Assembly (NCBI GenBank): GCA_003116975.1
Contig: BGKB01000163.1
Location: 1 to 64,000, forward strand
Direction of reading: 5' to 3'
DNA length: 64,000 nucleotides
Source: Aurantiochytrium sp. KH105
Taxonomy: Eukaryota; Sar; Bigyra; Thraustochytrida; Thraustochytriidae
The notes beneath the pieces were generated by a model, which did no database searches, was not told the origin of the DNA, and saw nothing but the letters and a program-made list of their open reading frames with translations. Positions 47,945 through 55,518 of the stretch are shown piece after piece; position 1 is the stretch's first letter; each line of letters starts with the position of its first letter. Both the position numbers and the translations under genes were made by a program.

Positions 47945-49405
47945 TTATGCGCGAGCGAGTGCTGCAAGCCGAGAGCGCTCTGAGTACACAAGTCCTGCGG
48001 TGGCGACGCCGCCAAAGGTCAGCGAATAAGCAGCCATCTTGAAGCGAGCCGTGCGCAGCGCCGCTTGCCACGTTCCTTCGCCATCAGGGTCGCGCTTCCG
48101 GGCATTGTTGGCCTCGACGAGCGGATTCATCACGGCGCGAAAAAGTGGAGGAAAAAAGGCCAACGTGATGAGACCAGGGTACCCCGAGGGCAACTGCGGA
48201 GACTCCTGAAAGTTGCGCAGCAAGTGGTACGGCCGCTTCTCAAAGGTGTGATGGTCGCTGTGCCGCTGCAGCTTGTACAAAAACGTGTTTGAAATGCGGT
48301 GCGGCGCATTCCACGAGTGAGTCGGGTTCACCCTCTCATAAGAGCCGTCGGGAAGCTTTTCGCGACGCAAGCCGTAGTGCTCCAGGTAGTTGACCACCTC
48401 CAAAAGACTCGCTGCGCCAAGGCCCTGCAGGTAAAAGTATCCCAGCGCACGAGGCACGCTGCCGCCCGAGCGCCGCGCGATGAAAACCGCCCACAAAAAG
48501 GGAAGTACCGCAGACCACACCATGCGGTTTTGCAGCACAGAACGCGAGCCCTCGGCGCTGAGACGCTTTTGCTCAATGCGCCACGCCGAGATCCAAGACC
48601 CGATAAAGGTGCGCGGCAGAAAGGCATACACACTTTCATTAAGTCGGGAGGTCGCCGGGTCCTCCGGGGTCGCCACGTTCTTGTGGTGACCGTCCGTGTG
48701 CTCGAATCCCCAGTGCACGTAGTTACAGTTCACCAAGAGCGCGTTCGCGCACAGCTTCTCAAACCAGTGATCCTTGTGCACGAGCTCGTGGGAGGCGTTG
48801 ATGCCAATGCCACCGTTGAAAACGGCCAGCGTCAAGACCATACCAATCTTCTCCAATGCACTCAGGCGTGACTTGGGATTGCTCAGCACCGTAATCATCT
48901 TGTACGTCGTCAGGATCTCCGCCACCGTCCACACATAGAGTGGCATACGGAAGCGTGTGTCCCGCTTGTAGCGCTTTTGGTCCTCGGGCAGAGGATTGGT
49001 CCAATCCTCGGGAAGAACAATGTCCAGCACAGGAAGCATGGCAAAGGCTGCCCACAAAATGTTTCGCGTGCGGTGCCATACGGACATTCCAGCCTTTGAC
49101 GGCGCAAACGCCGCCTCGCCCAGTCTGAACATGGTGGCTGCCTCGGCCATGCGCACCACTGAGGTGATCCAGTACTCGAGCACACCAGACCATCCCAGGT
49201 TCGTCGCCGCGCCTCGGCTCATGTTAAATCTCTTGCCTCGAATGGACACCGTCTTGTGCTCCGCGTCCTTGCTCACGCCTCGTCGCGCGGAAACGAACGC
49301 CTCGTATTGCTGCATACCCAGCACCACCACAATCCACGTGAAGAACGCGCTCTCCCGAGGATTCTCCTTGTACATGGTCCAGAGCTTGCTCATCGACGGC
49401 GCCAT
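47945..49405 (-). CDS. AlkB-type alkane 1-monooxygenase / membrane di-iron hydroxylase
   Basis: A 486-residue integral membrane fatty-acid-desaturase-superfamily enzyme. All AlkB histidine motifs are present: NASHELVHKDHW (His box 1, ~206-211), WGFEHTDGHHKNVATPEDPA (~235-241), NYLEHYGL, and LQRHSDHHTFEKRPY near the C-terminus. The block LPVLDIVLPEDWTNPLPED is also typical of AlkB. These His residues bind a di-iron centre that hydroxylates alkanes or other hydrophobic methyl groups using O2 and electrons from a rubredoxin or similar donor; no rubredoxin domain is fused here. It is longer than bacterial AlkB (~400 aa) because of an N-terminal extension with one extra hydrophobic segment. ATG 49405 (MAPSMSKLW) is the first in frame. 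Substrate is unknown; sterols or fatty chains are as possible as alkanes. Confidence 0.88.
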   Translation of the reverse strand: MAPSMSKLWTMYKENPRESAFFTWIVVVLGMQQYEAFVSARRGVSKDAEHKTVSIRGKRFNMSRGAATNLGWSGVLEYWITSVVRMAEAATMFRLGEAAFAPSKAGMSVWHRTRNILWAAFAMLPVLDIVLPEDWTNPLPEDQKRYKRDTRFRMPLYVWTVAEILTTYKMITVLSNPKSRLSALEKIGMVLTLAVFNGGIGINASHELVHKDHWFEKLCANALLVNCNYVHWGFEHTDGHHKNVATPEDPATSRLNESVYAFLPRTFIGSWISAWRIEQKRLSAEGSRSVLQNRMVWSAVLPFLWAVFIARRSGGSVPRALGYFYLQGLGAASLLEVVNYLEHYGLRREKLPDGSYERVNPTHSWNAPHRISNTFLYKLQRHSDHHTFEKRPYHLLRNFQESPQLPSGYPGLITLAFFPPLFRAVMNPLVEANNARKRDPDGEGTWQAALRTARFKMAAYSLTFGGVATAGLVYSERSRLAALARA

Positions 49406-50623
49406 GATGCCCGCCCACTCAGCGCGCGTCTCCTTCTCCTCTCCTCCGGTCCCAAACACGACAAGCAGGATCGCGCGCGTTTCCGCTGTCTCCTCTGCTC
49501 GACAGCCAGCGCGGTCTCCGCAAGAAAACCGGGGGTTCGCGCCCTCGAAAAGGGTCTGCCACTGCTCGTACCAGGCCGGGAGAATCAGATCTGCTCGCCG
49601 GCTGACCCTGCGCTCACTGCCAGCGATGCGAGCTCGCACCGGTCAGGCCCGCGCCGGTGCACGTTGGATACTTCATTCAATGTTCGTTCTCGCATCTGCT
49701 GCTGCATGCACGCACGCATACGCACGCATATCTTCGTCCGTGGCGCGCGTGGCGCGGCGTGGCTCGCTCGCCCGCCCGCCTGGCTTGACCCGGGGCTTCC
49801 CGTATGCGCTGCGCCGCGCAGACCTCCAAGTCCGTGCTCGCGACGCGCGGCGACGACGGCCGGGGCGGCCGCGCGGGGGCCGCAAGGCGCGGGGCCGCGG
49901 AGGAAGCGCTCTGGCCGGGCGCGCTTTGCGCCGGGCGCGCTTTGCGCCGGGCGCTTGCGTTCGTTCGCGCGAGCCGCCCCGCGGCGCCATGCGGGGCGCG
50001 CCGCAAACAGCTCGCGGCGCCGCGCGAGGCACGCGGGCCAAGCCGGCAGCCAGGCCCGCGCGCTCTGCGGCCGCGACGCCCCTCGGCCGCGCCCCTTCGC
50101 GCGCGCGGCGGGCCGGGTGGAGCTGCTTGCGCGCGTGCGCGCGCGCGTGCGGGCCAGCGAGCGTGAGAGCGAGCTGGCGGCGCGCTCTTGGGACGTGCGC
50201 GGGGACACCCGGTGTGCGCGGCTCGCCTGCGTGGAACGAGGCCTGTCCATCTGAGATCTTGCGATGGGCGGGGTGCAAAAGTGAGTGGAGCCGCGACGCG
50301 CTTTCTCGTGGGTGTCAGCGTCGTCTGTTGAACGCCAGAGGCGTACTTCTTGGCTGGAGTGATGCGCGGCTTCTGTAAAACGCCGGCACGCGTTTGCCTT
50401 GCGGCGTGAATCGGAGCGGCTGTTGTAGTTGTAGAATCATGTTTTTTAAAGTTTATTGCCTCTCGCATTATCCAAAAGAAGCTTGGTCCTTTCTCAAAAA
50501 GTAAACTTGAGTCTATATGCAACTTCTTTCTAGTTGAGGGCTGTGTTGATTCATGTTCCTCTCCTCTCCTTTCCTCTTTCAGTAGTTTCTCCTTCTCTCC
50601 ACGACGATCAATGTCGTCCGTCG
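49406..50623. promoter_or_regulatory. AlkB-like gene upstream region with extremely GC-rich island
   Basis: Bases ~49780-50165 are very GC- and CpG-rich, with a 16-bp tandem unit (GGGCGCGCTTTGCGCC) near 49918-49950. The right end (50400-50623) is AT-richer and is the 3' flank of the GT8-like gene. Open frames across the island are compositional. Confidence 0.45.
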
Positions 50624-52462
50624 TCACGGCAGGAAAAACCACAGCCCAGTCTTACGTTCCGTCGTCGAGTCAGAGTCAGAGATATTGTACTGTAAGCTTA
50701 GCTCTGAGATCTCGTCGAGCTTCGCGTCCAGAAATGAGCGCTCTTCTCGTGAGCCTCCTTTCTCTAGCAAATCCGTTCGAATGATCTTGGCACCAACGAA
50801 GCCAAGTCTTCGATACGGGTCGAAAGCCATCATGTTGTACTTGGGGTCAAGCAAACCATAGCCTTGCGGCTTCAAAAAGCGATAAAAGAAATCTGTCTCG
50901 CACGGAGTCCGTGATGGACTGAATCGCTTGCGACCATTCATGATTCGTCGATAAAATGCGGTGTCAGGCCGCGTCACGAGCACGCCGTCATTCGGATAAT
51001 GAGCTTCCGGCTTGTGTTCTGGCTCTTCCACGAGACATAGGTTGAACTCGCTTGGACACGCCCTCCAAAGCCTAGTTATATCGTCTAAAATGATGGTGCC
51101 GGGGTCAATGTGAACGACCACATCCCAATCCTTCAAGCCAAAGAGCTGTAGTTTTGTAAATCCGTACTTGGAACGTGCGCCACGAGGATTTGGGCAAAGC
51201 AGGGAAGGCACCTTGATGGCGTGTCCGCCTTTTGCCACGAGCCACTCACGAACTTCTGGATAGGCGTTCTCTGTGTAAATGATTGCCTGATTTTTCCAGG
51301 GGATCTTACCCAGTGCAAACTGACTGACAAAGTGTTTCATGAGCGCGGCACTGGACGTGATAACGGCCTCACCTTCTTGCGTGGGCGGGGTGAGGAGCGT
51401 CGCGTACAGAACGTGCCATGGCGTACGATTCTTCAGTTCGGCACTGAACAAATCAACGACGCGGTCAACTTTGCGAAATAGAATACTGAAATCGGCACGG
51501 GCCGTGGACGGGACGTGTGATGGAGCATACTGTATCACAAAGGCATCCTTGAGCTTGTGCACCGTCTTTGTCTCGAACGTAATAGTATTGAACCTCGGAT
51601 CTACGACCATACGCTCTTCGTAGGTAAAGTAGGTGTTAAACAGAGTCTTTGCACAGGACGCAGTGCGGAATCGAGGCATTGAAGCAATGCGCGCGAGGTC
51701 CTCGCAGCGGTCTTTGGATGGGAAAGCCACCATGACCCCTGGATCAACCTTGTAATAAGGAAGATCCTCGCCGGTGGCAACTGCACACAGTCCTACACCA
51801 TCGCCGCCTTCGCACCCCGCGACAAGACCGTTGATGTCGTGCATGACGATGGTTCTCACATCCATAAAAACGACTTGGCGGTACTCTTCCATACACCAGG
51901 CATAGGCTTGTGTCATTCGATGTCCAAACCCAGGTTGCCCGGTATTCCTCGCTGTTGCACACGATAGCTCCGACACGTTGAAAGTCGACACGCCTAAGTT
52001 TTGCGCCCACAAAACTAATTCTTGGGGCGCCTCGGGGGTGGCCAGGATACCCATGCGCTCCCATTCAATTTTTCCATACTTGTACTTTGTAACCATGTGA
52101 CGTTTGAAGATCCTTGCTCCGACGCGGCCTGTGATTGAGCTGTCGAGCACAGTTACCCAGAGTGTAGGTCTGTTATCTGGGCGAGGGGGCAATGCTGGTC
52201 TTGGTGGTCTTATTTTTGACGGCATAAGCGGTGGAAAAGGATGTAGAAGAGAGCGCGTTGCTAGTGGTCTTCCCATAGAGCTTGAAAGAGACCAATAGTT
52301 CATGATTGCAAACGTCAGAGCAAGAGCGCTCGCTACAATCATCACCACCGACACTGCGCGAGAGCGCGGGTTTGTTTGAAGCCAATTTTTTCTCGACGGC
52401 GCCGCGTTTGCCGCGGCGTGCCGATCTTCAGACAACCCGGCGCGACCCGCAGGAGACCTCAT
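50624..52462 (-). CDS. Type II membrane protein with two GT8 (glycogenin-like) domains
   Basis: A 612-residue protein. A cytosolic N-terminus of ~35 residues is followed by one transmembrane anchor (VSVVMIVASALALTFAIM) and a Pro-rich stem, the usual Golgi glycosyltransferase layout. Two tandem GT8-like domains follow. The first (about 100-320) has HRMTQAYAWCMEEYRQVVFM then DVRTIVMHDINGL. The second (about 360-570) has FTKLQLFGLKDWDVVVHIDP then GTIILDDITRL, plus PNDGVLVTRPD and DTAFYRRI. The KxxxF/W..EY..V..xD layout is that of glycogenin/GT8 enzymes. In both, the metal-binding DxD (DADT in glycogenin) has lost its second Asp (DVRT, DPGT). It probably acts in, or regulates, glycan synthesis in the Golgi; donor and acceptor are unknown. 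Confidence 0.82.
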   Translation of the reverse strand: MRSPAGRAGLSEDRHAAANAAPSRKNWLQTNPRSRAVSVVMIVASALALTFAIMNYWSLSSSMGRPLATRSLLHPFPPLMPSKIRPPRPALPPRPDNRPTLWVTVLDSSITGRVGARIFKRHMVTKYKYGKIEWERMGILATPEAPQELVLWAQNLGVSTFNVSELSCATARNTGQPGFGHRMTQAYAWCMEEYRQVVFMDVRTIVMHDINGLVAGCEGGDGVGLCAVATGEDLPYYKVDPGVMVAFPSKDRCEDLARIASMPRFRTASCAKTLFNTYFTYEERMVVDPRFNTITFETKTVHKLKDAFVIQYAPSHVPSTARADFSILFRKVDRVVDLFSAELKNRTPWHVLYATLLTPPTQEGEAVITSSAALMKHFVSQFALGKIPWKNQAIIYTENAYPEVREWLVAKGGHAIKVPSLLCPNPRGARSKYGFTKLQLFGLKDWDVVVHIDPGTIILDDITRLWRACPSEFNLCLVEEPEHKPEAHYPNDGVLVTRPDTAFYRRIMNGRKRFSPSRTPCETDFFYRFLKPQGYGLLDPKYNMMAFDPYRRLGFVGAKIIRTDLLEKGGSREERSFLDAKLDEISELSLQYNISDSDSTTERKTGLWFFLP

Positions 52463-52843
52463 CGTGTCGTTGCGTCGCGAAACTAGAATCTACGCCGCGA
52501 GACGGCACTTTGCTCCGCCCCTCTCTCTCTCCGTGCCTCTGCTTGCCGCCCCGCCTCGCGCCCCCCGCCTCGACGCGGCGCCCCGTCTACACGCGCGGTG
52601 CGCGAACCTCGAAAAAGCAGTCTGTTATTATTCGTGAGTGTGCCTGTCTCCAGTCCTAGTTGCTACACATTGCGGTAGAAGTCCTCTATGACCGGCCGCT
52701 GAAAAGGAGAGAGGCCCGAAAGCCTCCTCTCGTCCCGCCTCGCCTCCTTCGAGCTTGTCTCTCGCCGATCCGTCACTCTTCGATCCTAAGTTAACAAAGT
52801 AGTTCTTCGAGTCTGCCAGCCTCAAGTCAGAGCGATAGTATCT

Positions 52844-52858
52844 CTCTCAGCCTGAGAG
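52844..52858. promoter_or_regulatory. Inverted repeat CTCTCAG-C-CTGAGAG, copy 1
   Basis: A perfect 7-bp inverted repeat with a one-base spacer, preserved unchanged in the second copy at 53109-53123 although neighbouring bases differ. It could be a binding site for a dimeric regulator; this is inference. Confidence 0.45.
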
Positions 52859-53108
52859 TGGCAGGATTAGGCACGCGACTGCGCGAGGCCGAAGTCGTGT
52901 GCATCTCGTAGACAACTGCCAGCTCAGCAAATTTCCATCTAATGCTTTAGGTTGCTATACATATTGCGGTAGGTGTCCGTCCTCTATGATCAGTGTAGGC
53001 CCGAAAGCCCGCCTCGCCTCCTTCGAGCTTGTTTCGCGCCGATCCGTCTTCGATCCTAATCAAGTAGTCCTTCGAGTCTGCCAGCCTCGAGTCAGAGCGG
53101 TAGTATCT

Positions 53109-53123
53109 CTCTCAGCCTGAGAG
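53109..53123. promoter_or_regulatory. Inverted repeat CTCTCAG-C-CTGAGAG, copy 2
   Basis: Identical to the palindrome at 52844-52858 in the other half of the duplicated promoter. Confidence 0.45.
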
Positions 53124-53448
53124 TGGCAGGACTAAGCAAGCGACTGCGCGAGGCCGATGTCGTGTGCAACTCGCCAGCTCAGCAAATTTGCATCTAATGC
53201 GCGATAAGCACGCGAGCATAGACAAAAGGAAACACGCAGTTCTCAGTCGTGCGCGTGCCGCGCGTCGCCTCGTGCTGTGTTGTGGCGCGCCGTGGCGCCT
53301 CGCGCCCGCGCTGCAGGAAGAATCTGGTTGCCAGTCGCGAGGTACTTGGAGCTAGCAGCCCGAGTCGGCTTGCAAGGTGAACGCCATCGAAGGCTCGCGA
53401 GACGCCGGCAGCAAGAATACCCTCGACAAGACAGGAGGCAGCGGAATC

Positions 53449-55410
53449 ATGTTGCTGCCTTCGCAATTCGAAAGAAAGCAGCGTGACCTCGGGGAAGCGG
53501 CGAGATTAAATGCCAATCATGCGTCGCAAAGCCCAACAAGGACGCGCCAACAAACTCTTCCAAAGGGCTTAACTTCATCGTGCTGGTGCACCTCCCTTGC
53601 GCGAATCGGCATTTGTATAGCAATTGTAATGATCATCCCTTTCGGAATGATTGCCCGTAACTCGCCCTTTGTTCAAGAGGTACTCAACACCATGGACTCG
53701 CGTGCGCACTATCTCCGACAGAATCGCCGCTACTTTCCTGCTCCCGCTGTCATTCTCGCTGTTGTAGGGGCGTATGGCGATGAAGACACAGGCTGCGCTG
53801 TCTTCCCAAATATGGACGAAGCATCCTTGCTGCGTTTGCAAGATGGATCCCGCACAGTCGATCGGGTAGATCTTTGGACGTGCGAACTTGACCTTGACGA
53901 GATCAGCGCCCATCCACCTTTGACAAAGTGGAAGTGGCTTTCTCGCAGTACGAAGATTCTATCTCCCCAGGCCATTTTGAGCTTTTACCAGGACGCCCTA
54001 CGGCCAGACGATGTCGTCATTCTGGTGAGCAATGGACTCGCCTTTTTGGATGCGCGAAGGCTTTTTGATTTTGCTGAGCGAGTTCGCGGAAATCCTGCCT
54101 TGACGCCAAAGGGAGCCGCAGCTCAGTCAAGCGCAGGAGAAAGTCCGCACATGTGGCTTGCGAATTCCATGGGAAATCCATGGCAACTCGCAGAGGGCCT
54201 CCTTTCCGCAGAGCTGTCCGCAGATGAGGCTCACGCACAGCTTGCCAAAAACCCGCAGAGATTTACGGCGCGCAGAAGTGAAATTGCTGACGTTCTTTTT
54301 CCCAACGAGGTTGACCCTAACGGCGAAGCGATTTTCTTTGCCTTCTCTGGACGCACGATTTCTCACATTTTGCGGCAGCAGCAGCTCTCTCGCTCGCAGA
54401 CGTGGCCCGAGGTTGTCTCGACACTCATACGCGGCGGCATTCAATTCAAACGAGATCTTGGTCTTGTAGCCTCCGCATTCGTGGCGAGAACATCGGGAAT
54501 GGCCATGCCTACTCAGGTTCACCTTCCCGTACTAGACGGGCCGAGCCTTGTCTTGGCACCGCGAAAAGACCTATCCCCGAAACAGATTTGGACCAACTTT
54601 GCAGGTCGCGAGCCAGTCTACAGTCTACAGATGCGCTACGTCAAGCAGTTGCTTGATCGCGGCGTTGTCGATGAGGCGCACATTTGGGATATCACGTGCA
54701 GGACAAAATCATCCGTGAAAGACACCGACGCTTGGTACACTGACCGAAAATGGATGCACGAAATTGCGTATGGTGATCCGCGTGTGAAAATTGTCACGCC
54801 TTATGCCTGCCGCTGGTACACGTACTATGAGTTCTATGCAAGCGAAGATGTTGTGATTGTCGCGGATGATGTGATTCTCAAGGTCGACGACGATGTTCTA
54901 TTTTTCGATGTAGAGGCCGTCCCAGGCTTCGTACAGGCGGTCCGCGCATCGCCAGACACCTTTCTCTGGTCCGCTGCTGTTTTTAATAATGATGTCACGG
55001 GCGGCTTCCTCGTTCGAGACGGCGTTCTTCCACGTGAACTTGGCCCGCCACAGTGGCGCTTTCCGGACAAAATTATTCGTATGCACAAGTACATTTGTGA
55101 TAACTTGGATAAGGTCCTTTATAAAACTCGTGCATTGGGCGAAAAGCGCGTGAGCTATGCATACAAGGGTCGATGCTCCATCAACTTTGTGGCGATTCGA
55201 GGGTCCAATGTCGCCCTTGCGCATGAATACGTGTCGGACCACAGCGATGACGAGCATTTCCTCACGGAGCACGCGCAGGCAATGGGCTCACGAGAGGAGG
55301 TGTACATGGGTCTCATGGCTGCACATGCCACCTTTTTTACGCAGGTCGAAGCTACTCCGGATATCGTCAAGATTTATCATGCTGCACTCGCCGAGAAAAA
55401 GATCCCATAG
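53449..55410 (+). CDS. Type II membrane glycosyltransferase-like protein (KxDDD family)
   Basis: A 653-residue protein. One transmembrane anchor lies near residues 45-65 (ARIGICIAIVMIIPFGMIA). A first globular region (about 90-300) contains RPDDVVILVSNGLAFLDARR, reminiscent of a degenerate GT fold. The C-terminal half (about 370-650) carries FYASEDVVIVADDVILKVDD followed by DVLFFD, then LWSAAVFNND, RCSINFVAIRG and a SDDEHFLTE block. This order (KxDDDxxF, then (S)AxVxNN, then a DDExFLT block) matches a family of eukaryotic nucleotide-diphospho-sugar transferase-like proteins found in fungi and stramenopiles. DDD is the likely metal/nucleotide-sugar site. The frame is open upstream to a GTG; ATG 53449 is used. 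It is head-to-head with the GT8-like gene and 108 bp tail-to-tail from the GH127 gene. Substrate unknown. Confidence 0.75.
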   Translation: MLLPSQFERKQRDLGEAARLNANHASQSPTRTRQQTLPKGLTSSCWCTSLARIGICIAIVMIIPFGMIARNSPFVQEVLNTMDSRAHYLRQNRRYFPAPAVILAVVGAYGDEDTGCAVFPNMDEASLLRLQDGSRTVDRVDLWTCELDLDEISAHPPLTKWKWLSRSTKILSPQAILSFYQDALRPDDVVILVSNGLAFLDARRLFDFAERVRGNPALTPKGAAAQSSAGESPHMWLANSMGNPWQLAEGLLSAELSADEAHAQLAKNPQRFTARRSEIADVLFPNEVDPNGEAIFFAFSGRTISHILRQQQLSRSQTWPEVVSTLIRGGIQFKRDLGLVASAFVARTSGMAMPTQVHLPVLDGPSLVLAPRKDLSPKQIWTNFAGREPVYSLQMRYVKQLLDRGVVDEAHIWDITCRTKSSVKDTDAWYTDRKWMHEIAYGDPRVKIVTPYACRWYTYYEFYASEDVVIVADDVILKVDDDVLFFDVEAVPGFVQAVRASPDTFLWSAAVFNNDVTGGFLVRDGVLPRELGPPQWRFPDKIIRMHKYICDNLDKVLYKTRALGEKRVSYAYKGRCSINFVAIRGSNVALAHEYVSDHSDDEHFLTEHAQAMGSREEVYMGLMAAHATFFTQVEATPDIVKIYHAALAEKKIP

Positions 55411-55518
55411 TATTCACTTTGAGCAGAGTTAGAGAGGATGGAATCAACGAGCAAGGCCAAGTTAGCAAGTGATAAGTAGATGTTTGAGTTGATCTGGGAA
55501 CTTCTCAAAAGAATAAAA

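Larger units (their letters stand above)
52659..53201. repeat. Tandem duplication (~290 bp) in divergent promoter
   Basis: Copy 1 starts at 52659 (GTTGCTACACATTGCGGTAG) and copy 2 at 52951 (GTTGCTATACATATTGCGGT). Shared blocks in order: GGCCCGAAAGCC, CGCCTCGCCTCCTTCGAGCT, GCCGATCCGTC, CTTCGAGTCTGCCAGCCTC, TAGTATCTCTCTCAGCCTGA, GCGACTGCGCGAGGCCGA and CAGCTCAGCAAATTT. Copy 2 is shorter (~251 bp) through small deletions. Confidence 0.92.
52463..53448. promoter_or_regulatory. Shared divergent promoter of two glycosyltransferase-like genes
   Basis: This 986-bp gap lies between head-to-head genes. Its core is two diverged direct copies of a ~290-bp unit (see the repeat entry), so each gene has one copy nearer to it. 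Confidence 0.6.

Noticed and set aside
48996-50378. 460-codon plus-strand frame opposite AlkB and its GC island
   Set aside because: It mirrors the AlkB gene and then an extreme GC island; composition explains the open frame.
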